Source of the DNA: Paraconiothyrium sp. Pb-2020
Taxonomy: Eukaryota; Ascomycota; Dothideomycetes; Pleosporales; Didymosphaeriaceae
DNA length: 64,000 nucleotides
Assembly: GCA_022419385.1 (NCBI GenBank)
Contig: JAJUBI010000001.1
Location: 3,410,001 to 3,474,000, forward strand
Direction of reading: 5' to 3'
A model generated the notes under the pieces. The model did no database searches, was not told where the DNA came from, and was given only the letters and a program-made list of their open reading frames with translations. The position numbers were made by a program, and so were the translations under genes. Positions within the stretch are counted from its first letter, which is position 1; each line of letters opens with the position of its first letter. This document shows positions 11,201 to 22,531 of the stretch, piece by piece.

Positions 11201-12900
11201 ACTATAAATTTAACCCGGCAGCCTATTAAGTACCTAGAACTATAAGGTCTTAGAGTATAGATAGAGAATAATAGCTAAGAAAAATTATATAAATTTATAG
11301 CTAACTTAGTAAACGCTATATTTCTATAAGAAAAAATAGAGAAATACTATAATTTAGTATAAGCCTACCCTATACTAGAAAGAGAGAAAGTCTAGCTACT
11401 ATAAAAAAATATTACTAGTAAATAACTATTAAATAAACTAGACTACCTAAAAATTAGACTATATAAAGTTCTAGAATAAATTACTCTAGTTTTATTTAAA
11501 CTATAACTTCTAAATAGTATAAAAATATACCTAGTGTTCTATATAGCTCTCTTAGAGAAGGCACTATAAATATAGAACCTATAGTTTATAAAGTAGATAT
11601 ATATAGAGAATAGTAAGAAGAATAGAAGTAGTAAGTATTAATAATACTAACTAGTAAATAGTTAGAATTACTATAAAGTTAAATAGCTAGAACGCAATAA
11701 GAAGGGAAACCTATAAAATAATACTAGAACTAGAAAGTAACCTTAACTACCCTAAGAAGTTAAAGAAATATTAACTAAACTAATCTCTTAAAAAAGCCTA
11801 GAGATATTAGACTAAGGGCTAGATTACCTTATAGTAAATTATAAAGATTACTACTATTAGAGAAGGTATAAGTAGTATCTTAAAGGCTACTTTACTCTTC
11901 TTAAACTATTCTATAAACTAGTAGCTTTTAACTCTACTTCTTTCTAATCTAGCTTAGCCTTAAGAAATACTAACTATTAATTCTTCTACTTATTAAGAAG
12001 TTTCTTCTACTTCTAAAGTTATAATACCTTAGCTTAGGCTATAGCTAAGTATCTAAATTACTTTTAAGCCTTTAGCCTTAGCTAGTTTAGCTTAAATTTT
12101 AGCTTAGAAGTAACTAGTATTGCACTAAGAATAATTAGTTCTAAAAAAGAATTATAACTAACTATATACTTTTAGTAATAGACACACTATTAATATTATA
12201 AAACCTTAAATATTAGAATAAATATAGGCTTTATAAGTAGAATGCCTAGGTATATTATATAGTAAAAGTATATAAGAAATTTTAAGCCTATTATATAAAA
12301 ATAAGGTATAGCTAGAAATCTATAATAACTTATTTTATTAGTAAGAGTAAGTTGTTATTAGTCTTATAAGAAGGTATAAAGGGTAATAATAAACTATATA
12401 ATAGCTTACTCTAATATAGTATAACCCCTAATAGATAAATCTTTAGGCTAAAGATATAGGGGGAGATAGTATTATAGCTACTATACTATAATAGAATTAT
12501 AGAAACTAATATAATAATAGCAGTAACTAGTTAGATTATATAGATAAGTATTATTAATTATAGGTTAGATACTAAGTATAATATAGATATATAAGTAGGG
12601 TTATATAATTAGATCTGTAGATCTATAGAACAGAGCTATAAAACCTAGATCTATAAAATCTATATATAGAGCCTATAGAGCCTAGATTAGATAGTAGTAT
12701 ATAGAGATAATAGATTATTACTAGTAATTTCTTATTATTAATTTATAATATAGTTTACTATATCTAGTTTTTTTACAAAAGATTACCCTTAAGTCTTTAG
12801 TAATATATTCTTATTATAGTAATTAATTAATATTTACCTATATATAACTTCTATAACCCTATACGCTACTTATCTTTTACTAGAACCCTAACTAGGCCGC
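8206..12900 (+). mobile_element. RIP-decayed Ty3/Gypsy LTR retrotransposon, 5'-truncated at the telomere
   Basis: If in-frame TAG/TAA are treated as mutated Gln codons, Gypsy pol domains can be followed on the plus strand in the usual order. Reverse transcriptase covers about 8,920-9,660, with the INFRKINTIIIKNRYLLPLI-like segment near 9,190-9,250 and a degenerated YLDD motif (YLDN) near 9,480. RNase H covers about 9,890-10,290. The integrase zinc region and core cover about 10,540-11,350. A chromodomain-like tail may follow but is not certain. A purine-rich tract at 12,458-12,466 precedes a sequence starting at about 12,467 that looks like the 3' LTR. Only about 700 bp separate the telomere from the reverse transcriptase, too little for gag plus protease and a 5' LTR, so the 5' part is missing. 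The element is dead: dozens of stops, nearly all fitting C-to-T change. Confidence 0.85.
12467..12900 (+). repeat. Probable 3' LTR of the Gypsy element
   Basis: It starts just after a polypurine tract (aggggggaga-like) with TAGTATTATAGC, which could be a RIP-altered TG.. LTR start. The right edge is not visible to me, and no matching 5' LTR is present next to the telomere for comparison, so the end coordinate is approximate. Confidence 0.45.
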
Positions 12901-14760
12901 AGCTTACTATAGTATTAAGAAAACTCTATTATACTAAGATATAGATCTTTTCTAGCTTAGTAAGTTTATTTTACCTATACTTTAGTAATACTAACCTTAT
13001 AGAGCCTAAGTCTAGTTCTTCTATTACTTCTATTTATATTAGGGCCTCTTATTCTAGTGCTTCGGCGGCTATAGGTACTAGGCCCCCTATTATTATAAGT
13101 ATAGAGTCTTTAAGTAGCTAGCTATAGAAATCTATTATATTACTACTACTCTGTAGTTGCATTAGTTTTAAGGTACTAAGCTACTATTTTATAAATAGAT
13201 AAAGAAATTAAAATTATTAGGCTTATATAGTAGTAAGTAATACTTAAATTATAATAAGGTTAATTTTTATTTCTATTCTCTCTACCTCTAATAGGTTTTC
13301 TACTTTACCTTACTAGTGCTGCACTATAGTAGTATATATAAGGTACTGTTTATATAGTATTTACTTTTACTCTTATAATAATATAATATACCTCTATTTT
13401 ATAATATAGTGCTACTTTATAATTAAATAGTAATAAGCCCCTAAACTTTTTCTTAGGTTATTCTATTCTCTCTTCTTTTATATTAATAATACAGCAATAG
13501 ACTCTCCTAAGCCTCTCCACTATAGTTTTATATACTATATAAAACACTAATAGGTTATTTATCTAATATTTAGTAGAGATTCTACTATTAGCACTAGAGT
13601 TAAATTTCTTATAGCCTATACTAAGTAGGGTAGAGTGTTCTTACAGGGAATTTAGCCAAATCTTATAAGTTTCTAATAGAGAACGTCTGGGCACAAAAGA
13701 ATTATAGGTATATTTAATATAACACCTAATTTACTCTAAAGTTAATTTTAAGAGAATATTTATATACGTAAGATTAACTTTAAAAAGAACTATAAGTGCT
13801 TTAAATAGAGAGTAATCTAGTAACCTATAGACTCTAGAGAGTTTATCTTTATAATAAGGTAATAATTATATAGCATAGGTTTTAGAAAAGCTAAGACCCT
13901 AGAGGGAATTAGCTAGAATTTAAGAGTATTTATGCCTAGAATACTCCCTAAGGTATTTGTTTTATAGAGTATATATTAGCCTTTACGTTAGGCCCGCTTA
14001 CTACCGCTACGTAGAATTAAGACCTACTATACAAGAGGGGTATTACTATAGCCGCAGAGCACAAGATAATAGGTATTACTATATAATTTAGTCTAGTTAC
14101 TAGTTCTCTAGCCGCGTACCTAAAGGTAGTTATAATTAGGAGTGTTTTACTGCAGATCCCTTACTAACTAGCTAAAATAAACTATAGCATTTAAGACACC
14201 GGCATTATTATATTAGTAAAATACTATAATAGGAACGAGTAAGAGTGCTTTTATTAAGTTACTAAGGCTACATAAGTATAGCTACAATATATCTAATACT
14301 TTATTATTAAATATTAATAACAGGACTATGCATAAGCTTTACCTAGGGCCATTTACTAATATAGTTTAGGCTGGTATTAGTTCGATTATTTATTTATACA
14401 CGCAGATTAATAACTCTTATAGATGTTAGAATAGCAAAACTTTAAACAACCCACTTAAGGCTACGCTAGAATTTAAGTGTTTATTATAATTTACTAGTTA
14501 GGTTAGCAATCTGTAGTATCTTCTATATTAGTAGGCCTAGATATATCCATACCTAGTAACACAGCTTTTAACTTAGGTTATAGCTTTTAGGGCTTAAAAA
14601 TTACAATTAATGCACCAAATAGAACAATCCTAGAATAGAGAATTAATAATATAATACTGCAGATTATATCAGCTTTTTTCGAGGTTAGTAACTCTAATAA
14701 GAGTTAACCTAATATCAACATCAATTCCTAGAGCACGGATACATATGGGTACAAATACGC
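12901..14760. repeat. AT-rich RIP-degraded sequence between Gypsy element and first gene
   Basis: TA-rich sequence without open frames continues to about 14,750. Around 13,960-14,180 CG dinucleotides survive (gccgcagagc, gccgcgtacc) while CA is almost absent, which fits the CpA preference of RIP. No protein domain could be recognised. Confidence 0.7.
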
Positions 14761-14792
14761 CTACAACCAATAGAATTACAAATAAATAAATT

Positions 14793-16230
14793 GTCATGTT
14801 AATAATCGCGGCAACCCTTTACGTCTCATATGGGAGATTGCCGCCAAAGGCATTGTTCTTCTCAAGAATATAGGTAGCCTTCCCCTTTAGAATTCGAAGT
14901 TTATGGCAGTTGTAGGTAAAGATGCTGTGTCCAATCCTGTAGGCCCAAATGGTTGTCCAGACCGAGGTTGCGACTTAGGCCCACTGGCGATGGGTTGGGA
15001 TTCTGGAACATCTAACTTTCCATTCCTCCTCACCCCAGATTTCGCACTACAAGCACAGATGATAGCCGATTGCGGCCGCTATGAGAGCGTTCTCAATAAC
15101 TCTGCCTCCGAATCTATTCGAAAACTCGTGACCCAGCCGGATGCGACCTGCATCGTATTGGGTAACTCAGACGCAGGCGAGGGGTACATTTCGGTGGACG
15201 CAAAAGAGGGGGACCGCAATAATTTAACCCTGTGGCAAAATGCCGACGAAGTTATTAAGATTGTCAGCTTATGGTGCAACAACACGATCGTTGTTCTTCA
15301 TACGGTGGGACCTGGTCTTGTCACAGACTGGTATGAAAACCCAAATATAACCGCCATTCTATGGGCTGGGCTACCAGGTCAGACCTCAGGAGCTTCTCTC
15401 GTAGAAATTTTGTACGGAAAGGACAACCTTGCCGGCCGCAGTCCTTTCACCTGGGCAAAGATTTGGGAGGACTATGTGACTCATGTCATGTATGTTCTAA
15501 ATAATAGGAACGGAGCACCGCAACAGACGTTCACGGAGGGCCGTTTTATCGACTACTGCTACTTCGGCAAGGCCGGGTTCGAGCCTATCTATGAGTTCGG
15601 GTACGGCTTGTCGTATACCACGTTTATAATATCCGATATCTAGGTCCTGAAGAAGAACGTGCTACCATATTAGTTGTCTAGCGGGAAAATGTCCTCGGCA
15701 CCTGTTCTTGGAAATTTCAGCACGAATCTTGAAGATTACAAAGTTCCAAAGGGCTGGTTGTATCCGTTGGCTTATATCTACCCTTATCTGAATAGCACTA
15801 GTTCTCTTCGAGAAACATCGTTGAGCGAGAACTACGGCTCATCTGATTTTGTCCCTGAGGGCGCGCTAAGTCGGGCAGCGCAACCACTGCTAACCGCGTC
15901 TGACAAGAAGAGTCCGGGGGGAACAGTCAGCTTTACGATGCCCTTTATCAGGTTAGTGCAAACGTCACGAACACAGGAACAAGGTCGGGAGACGAGGTCG
16001 TGCAGCTCTATGTCGATCTCGGAGGCGACAATCTGCCGCGCCAGCTACGTGACTTCGCACGCATCCATCTCGAGCCTGGACAATCGGCTCTTTTTGTTGG
16101 AAACCTCACACGTCGCGACTTGAGTAATTGGGATGTGGTTACCCAGGACTGGAGTATCATTGAAGAGGCAAAGACCGTCTATGTTGGGTCGAGCAGCCGT
16201 AACTTGCCACTTAGCGCGAAATTGGAGTAG
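14793..16230 (+). pseudogene. GH3 beta-glucosidase, C-terminal remnant
   Basis: This remnant matches secreted fungal family-3 beta-glucosidases from the segment EIAAKGIVLLKN (about 14,830-14,865) to the C-terminus. It contains the alpha/beta sandwich domain with the SDAGEGYISVD..EGDRNNLTLW region, the YEFGYGLSYTTF motif, and the C-terminal fibronectin-III-like domain (VQLYVDLGG..RDLSNWDV). The N-terminal barrel with the nucleophile Asp is absent, and upstream sequence is RIP debris. Three in-frame TAG codons stand at 14,888-14,890, 15,641-15,643 and 15,671-15,673, at least two plausibly former Gln codons. A reading-frame shift lies at the G-run near 15,917-15,922. The enzyme would have hydrolysed cellobiose and other beta-glucosides outside the cell; this copy cannot. 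Confidence 0.88.
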
Positions 16231-16471
16231 ATACTTAGGTTCATTAGTAGAGTTAAAGTTGTTTGGGTGGGAGATTACTTCATAAGTCGAGTATATTACG
16301 TCTTACAAGACTGCAACTACATAAGTGAATGGGTTTGATTCTTTGATGATTGGCGGCGGTCGTACAACAGCGCCACCAAACATATTGGAGACTCAAGCTT
16401 TGATTCAAATAGTATTAATTTAATCTAGTAAACTATATCGCTTAAAGGCACATCGCAGTTCCATATAGTCT

Positions 16472-17989
16472 CTACTTCTTATACCACCCGCTTCCAGTTG
16501 CTTTATACTTTGCGTCCCCAACGTACGTCTTCGACCAAGCATCGTAGCGACTGGCCGCTGTACCAGTCGCATCCGGGAAGTTGATGGTGCATCCCAGAGC
16601 CTTATACCCAGGTGCAAGCAAGCCGCTCAAAGAGTTGACAACTGATTGCAACAGAACAACTGAATTGAACAGTTCGGACGGGAAATTAGCATAGATGGCG
16701 TTGTACAAGAAGCAGCTGAGAGCTTGAGGGTTATTCGGGATATCCACCGGACCAAGAACCCAGGATTGGTCGGCACCGGAGCCGCCCATTGCAGGCTTTG
16801 CGTAGAGATAGACGTCGAGGATGCCACCGACGGCTTCGACAACTGTCATGGGAGTCGCACGACGGTACCAACCCTGCTCAGGAATGCGCTCCGGGACGTG
16901 TGTGTAGGTCAGCTCTGGGTCTTTCCATGCACCCTGCCTAGTTGCCTTCGCGCCGTAGAAGCTCGTGATAGAAGCCTCGTTCGCGACTCCGCCAGCGCCA
17001 ATGGTGCCATTGGAGAAAAAGCCTGGGATGAAGTAGTACGCGCCCATGACCACGGCAGAGGAGGGCAGGTTGAAGTAGAACTGCTTGTTAGCAGCCTTGG
17101 ATGCAGCGTAACGGTTCTTGAAGTGTTCCTTGATCGCACCAACGCTGTAGGTACCGTCGCCCTTCGCGATAGCCTGCTGGTGCATCTGTTTGAACAGCTC
17201 GGGCTTGAAGGAAATGTTGTCGCCATTCAGATAGAAATCTTCGCGTGTGGCAGAGGCATCCCCCTCATTGAATTTGCCGTGACCTGCAATACCCGATGGA
17301 GTACCGAGCACCTTGTTCAGTGCGCCATTGAGGACACCCACTCGAGCATCCGAGCCTCCAATGCTCATCTTCTGGGATATAATATCACCACCGTCAAGGG
17401 CACCGCCGGTTGCGAGGAGGCTGGACAGGTCGGCGCCCATATTGAAGACGGCGGCTGTGGCGGCATTGATTTGGCCGATTGTTGCGATACCGTTACGTGG
17501 AATATCTTGAAGGTGTCAGTTAACTTGCGACCGTATACAGTTTCGATCTTACTCACAGCCATGGTTAGCTAGTGTGTTTAGCCCGGGACAAGGACCACGC
17601 TGATCTGTTGACCCTGGCGCCTTGAAAGGGTAATTTGCTGGTCGCTGTAAGTTGCGTGCTTCACAGAACGAGAACAAGGTGAACGTACCTTCAGGAAACT
17701 TCTTTAGTCCTTTCACGGCATCATTCGTAGGAATCAAACCCAGGACATTGTCCAGGACTGCACTCAGCGTCCCATCAAGCAAGGTCACCAACCCTCCAAC
17801 TACTCCGGTGTTCAATTGCCGAGCTTCCTGCTTGTTCGTATGTGTTGCTTCGTGCTCAACAAGACTCCTTCTGATCTCTGCTTGAGCCTCTGGGTGATTA
17901 AGTAACGCTTCCATACCCTCGGGTCTCATCCATGGAAAAGCCCATGCAGAGGATGCCAGGACGGCAACGTATACCAAGGAGAAGCGCAT
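16472..17989 (-). CDS. Secreted haem-thiolate peroxidase of the chloroperoxidase/peroxygenase family
   Basis: Three exons (17,989-17,689; 17,637-17,557; 17,505-16,472), joined by two 51-nt introns, give 471 residues. Residues 1-18 form a signal peptide, so the enzyme should be secreted. The proximal haem-ligand motif is clear: GPCPGLNTLANHGYIPRNG, with the thiolate Cys at about residue 117; the second intron splits this motif. The segment NEGDASATRED (Glu about 208) matches the EGD magnesium/haem-propionate motif of unspecific peroxygenases. A later Glu in GGVANEASITSF is a candidate distal acid-base residue. Such enzymes use hydrogen peroxide to oxygenate or halogenate organic substrates; the substrate here cannot be read from sequence. 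The Sterigmatocystin-pathway protein StcC belongs to the same broad family. A P450 gene lies 1.8 kb away on the same strand. Confidence 0.9.
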
Positions 17990-19836
17990 TGCGGTGGGTA
18001 TACAATGAAGTGATACAGCTGATACTGCAATTGTTCTCTGGTAAGGTGTCCTGTTTTATACTCGTCCTAGAAGGTACCTGAGAATTGAATTCAAGCTTGA
18101 CATGGCTAAGTGAAAATTGGCCATAGCAATGATGCAAGTCCGAGAACCTGGTCGTGCTTTTGGATCCATACCTCGGCAAGCGTTCGTTTCCTGTCGTTCA
18201 TCCGTCAGCGGCTGGAATGTGGAGTTTTCTCAATGCTGCGGCACCAATCAAAGTTCGGCGATTACTGCTAGCGGTGACAGATCACAATTCGCGCTACCAA
18301 GATTTCTCGAATCCAAAATTAGAGTAGTGATACACGGACATTCTCCTTTTGTTATGGCGAATCCCAATCGTGACTGTTGACAGCGGCAGGACAGGGTTCC
18401 TGCCTTAAAGTCGTGTTCCGCGGACGCGCTAGACAGGGGTGAGCGAGCAGATCACAGGGGCCACGGACGATCCTTGAACAGCCATCCACTCACATGCGGC
18501 CCGTTACCAAGTTTTGTACCACTTGTAGATCTAGACTTCGGCAGTGTGAGTATCCGCACGCTCGGTAGTGCTGCCAAGATGAAGCTTTCGGTCATCAGCG
18601 CTGTGTCGTGCGGCTGAAACAAGATATACAGCTCGCCTAACAGAGGGGCCACTAACACCTTGCCAATTACAATTTAAACCGTCAACTAGGTGAAGCGTTT
18701 GCAATGAAACTACGAGAGAACAGGCAAAACTCGGCGTCGTATCGAGATCACTTGCAATGATGTAGAGACTAATACACATCGAAGAAAGCCCCGCGAAGAG
18801 GCGCCAATACACATATTATATAGGGGCTGTTTATTAAGATCAATGATTGGGATAGAGGCTATAATAAAAACCAGCCGTGAACTTTATAAGGCGCCCTCTT
18901 CGTCTCAACCTCTGCTCACGTCTGTGTCAGCTTCATCGGGCCTTTGTCCACATCTTCCTTCCAGATTAGCGCTTTAGCAAGATGTTCATGGCTGGATTTC
19001 CGGGCTTGCAAGGTAAATGTCTGCGTGGCGTACTGCTCCTGCAAGCGCGAGTAAGCTGGCTAGACAGTCTGCAACGGAGAGATGACACCGGTGGCTCCTT
19101 CCGCCGCCTCTTATCTTCTCATACGTCACGGTGATGGGTATCGCTAGGTGCTTCTGGAGCCTCATCTCGAACCAGAATAACGTTGAGCTCGACCTTTCTT
19201 AAGATGTAAAGCCATTTGTTCTTCTTTGCCGTGGGGCTTCTTCCCGCGCCAGGTGGCGTTGGTAAACGGATGGCGAACCCCTAAGACCTTGATCATCTGT
19301 TCGTGGGCGCTCAGACAGTGGACCTCATCCTCAGAGAATGCGCGGTGAGTGTCCACCAAGCCAATCGTATAGCCCGGCATCAGTGCCACAATCCCGGGAG
19401 TGACCATGAAATTTACACCACTATATACGAACAGCATCGGTCACCTCCATGTTCGGTCCGAAGATACAAATGGTGGAGTGCAATCTGGCGAAGAAAAGCG
19501 GCGCTACCCTGCATGTTTAAGCACGGATGCGAGCCTAGAAAGGATCCTTGCATACAGACCATTGCCACTAATACGTCATGGGGTCCGGCCGGTGCTGGTC
19601 TGGAAGCAATGTACATCTTAGATTATAATACTATGGCTGCAGGACCATCCCCACGATGAGACGTGCTATGAGGCCTATTGCAACCCGTAAGTGCTGTAAT
19701 TTACACAGCAACATCTCTGGTGCAACTGCCATATATCTGAGAAACCGTGAGCCCATAAAGGTCGCCTGAATTGCTGAAGATCACCTCACCTGAGTCAGTG
19801 AAGGTCGATAGAGTACGACCGCAGAGGGTCTGTGTA
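17990..19836. other. Intergenic region, one orphan open frame
   Basis: This holds the likely promoter of the peroxidase gene (just after 17,989) and the 3' side of the P450 gene. A minus-strand open frame at 19,162-19,437 (91 codons) is the only one with some composition of a protein, but it has no recognised domain and no clear splice partners, so I do not call it a gene. Nothing else is seen. Confidence 0.5.
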
Positions 19837-21642
19837 TTATGAAGACCATTCAGAAATCCTCACACGACACGGGTATCCATCAGCTGGATGAGTCCCTGCT
19901 TTCTCGGTCTGATATGCTCTATCGCCGTGCACTGTCTTCACTGGCTCTCCAAAGAACCTCGTCTTCAAGCCCTCAATGATCCCAGTCCTTCTTGCCGCAT
20001 CCCATTCTTCATATGCAGGCATGATATCAAACGTGCGCAATGTAAGAACCAGCGCAATCTGTATCTCGTTCCACACAAGCGTCTGTCCGATACAATTGCG
20101 GGGGCCTTGTTCGAACGGACGGAAGGCTGGCGGATAAGGGAAGAGCTCGTGACCTTGTTCTACGAGGAAGCGCTCTGGCAGAAATCTGTCTGACTGAGGC
20201 CATACGCGTGAATTTCGATGTACTGCTGGGTGCAAGATGGTGGCTCCGACATAGTCCATGGGATATACGTTTCCATGGCGGTCGTTGATAGAGATGCCTG
20301 GCCGACCTGCTCGCATCGTTGCAGCTGGTGGGTAAAGTCGTAAAGTCTCTTTGATAACAGCCAGAGTGTACTTACACTGGCTTAAGATTGCGGGTCGCTG
20401 GATTAGCAGCTCCGCGGCTTTCTCAACATTAGTTCCAAAAACCTTGTCGTGCTCGTGGCGCACCGTTTTTAGGGCCGCTGGGTGTTGTGAGAGTAGATGA
20501 TAGACGTAGACGATTGTAGAAGAGGTCGTATCATTTCCAGCGAAAAGAAACAGCCGGATCTGGTACGTTGCATATCGAGCGAAGTGCTCTTCGAGCTTAG
20601 GTTTCTGCATCAAGTCGCTCCCTTTGTTCTCAGCCATATATGCTTCGATGGCCAAAGTCACAACGGATTTCGCACCGGACCGCTGTACATCGCCAAAGCC
20701 CGGGTTCTTTGAGCCCTCGTGCTGGAGCTCAAGGAACCTCTGATCGAGTTCACTTTGGATCAGTTTATCCATGACATGACCAAAATAGCGTTGAATCAAG
20801 GGTCGCAGAGGATGCATCAAGACACGAGGGTCCCAGAACGAGTGCCATCTAGTAATGTAGCCAAGAGCGCTAGCTAAGGCGTTTTCTGACCGCTGATAGT
20901 CGATATCAGCGCCTCTACATGCAAGATTCCGTCAGTATACTCTACAAGATATGGGAAGAATAAGGAGCGAGGTGCACAATCTTGCAAGGTCAACTTCATG
21001 ATCACATCCATTGTCATCCTCGTGGTGAGGTCGTCAAGGCATATGATTCCTTGTTGCGCCTTCTCGTTCAGCTTTTCTTGAAATGTCTGGACTGACTTGA
21101 CGATATTGGGTACGTTTTCCATCATAGCTGCAGTAGCGAATCCAGGGTTGAATAATGATCTCCAGACCTTCCACTCTTGGTCACTCATAGAGATAAGATT
21201 CGGCCCTCCAGTTATAGGCTTCATAAATTGCAGGTGCATGCTTGTTTTAGGGAGATTGTACTTAGTGGAAACCTGAACAGCAGCATCAGGGTCGTACACC
21301 ATATAAAGAGGCGGATAGACCGGCCAAAAGTCCATCAAGAAAATCTCCGTGTCGCTATGCTCGCTGGCAAGGTCTGCCATAGCAAGATTCACGTTCGCAT
21401 CTGGCGGGAGGCGATCGACATATTTCTGGAGAATGAGAAGATGACCAGTGAACCAGCTCCATCCCTCAGGCATTGACTGTTGAGGTCAGAGGTCAGATTC
21501 CAAGCACTGTGGAATCCGCAAGACCACTCACAACACCTTGTTTCCGTAGTCCATTGATTCGAGAGCGATGTATGTACGCTTTGCGGACAAAAGAGCCTAG
21601 GAATGTCACGGCCAGAACGGCTACAGCCGTAACCCACGCCAT
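19837..21642 (-). CDS. Cytochrome P450 monooxygenase
   Basis: Three exons (21,642-21,532; 21,476-20,946; 20,892-19,837) with introns of 55 and 53 nt encode 565 residues. The N-terminus (MAWVTAVAVLAVTFLGSF) is a membrane anchor followed by a basic stretch, as in endoplasmic-reticulum P450s. All family marks are present: oxygen-activating helix I AGNDTTSS (about 332-339), ExxR motif KETLRLYP (Glu 396, Arg 399), PERF-like FLPERF, and the haem loop FEQGPRNCIGQ with ligand Cys about 481. The protein is therefore likely active. The substrate is unknown; the C-terminal architecture resembles fungal secondary-metabolism P450s, and a haem peroxidase and an S41 peptidase flank it on the same strand, which is suggestive only. 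A cytochrome P450 reductase partner is not encoded here. Confidence 0.93.
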
Positions 21643-22531
21643 GGTGGATAAAGCTGCGTCTGCAGTTGCAAAGGAAAATCCGGCAAGCTAGAAGAGGGCC
21701 GGTGCGGTCTCGATATGGTGGGTGTGCTTGTCCCGATCAGCTGGCGTCGGTCCGGAGAATGACGAGAAATGAGGCAAGCAGCAGATGCAGCAGACGAGGG
21801 GCAGAAAGGTTGCCTTGTGTACGACACACTCTACCCGTGCCAAGATTGCGGCACAGTGTCAATTTTGCGGCGTATCACCCCACCTCAGAACAAAACGCAT
21901 GTAATGCGCGGGTCCTTCCCCATGGATGACCTTCGCTTGCAACAATGCACGAGGTTTGAAGTAAAGAATGGACTTGATGAATACGGATAACCGAGGGGCG
22001 GGCGTCTCGAGACTACTCAGCTGAGGCCGAGTTATTTTCAATAATACCCAGACCCGGAAATCCTTTGTTGAACGCCTTGGAAGATCCGATTGCGAAGAAC
22101 TACCTTTTACTGCGTGTTTCTTACTCAGTACTTCTTAAACAATGCACAAATAAAGGATGAGCTCAATGAACGCAATTCAACGCCCGAAATTTTCTTACAT
22201 TACTCCGGTCTTACAGTAGCGTCTTCAGTCACGGACTTGAAAACTATACCAAACTTAATAGAGACAGGAGCTTCGCTTTTTTAAAAGCGTTCGCAGGATC
22301 CAGTCCTGCATACTATCTTAAGAAATCGTCGGCGCCGGTGGTCGCTATGCTAGCGTCTATACTTGAACTGCTCTAGGATTTGAGAGGCTTTGAAAAGATT
22401 TCTCATCCTTCCAACTGGTATGAAAGGGAGAGAAGCTAACATAGCTCCAAAGCTCCCGCTTGGGGATAGCACCGACCCTTGTAAACAGCTGATGTGAGAC
22501 GTCCCTTGGAATCGTCTCCCGATCTTTCATT
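21643..22531. other. Intergenic region upstream of the P450
   Basis: It contains the 5' side of the P450 gene and the 3' flank of the S41 peptidase gene. Small overlapping open frames occur in several frames; none has a domain or convincing start. No repeat or RNA gene was recognised. Confidence 0.5.

Noticed and set aside
14903..15643. An intact short beta-glucosidase gene starting at the ATG at 14,903
   Set aside because: The homologous frame continues upstream of this ATG past an in-frame TAG and downstream past two more TAGs and a frameshift; the catalytic barrel is missing.
19162..19437. A 91-residue protein gene on the minus strand
   Set aside because: No domain, no signal peptide, no splice partner; probably a chance frame or an unrecognisable remnant.
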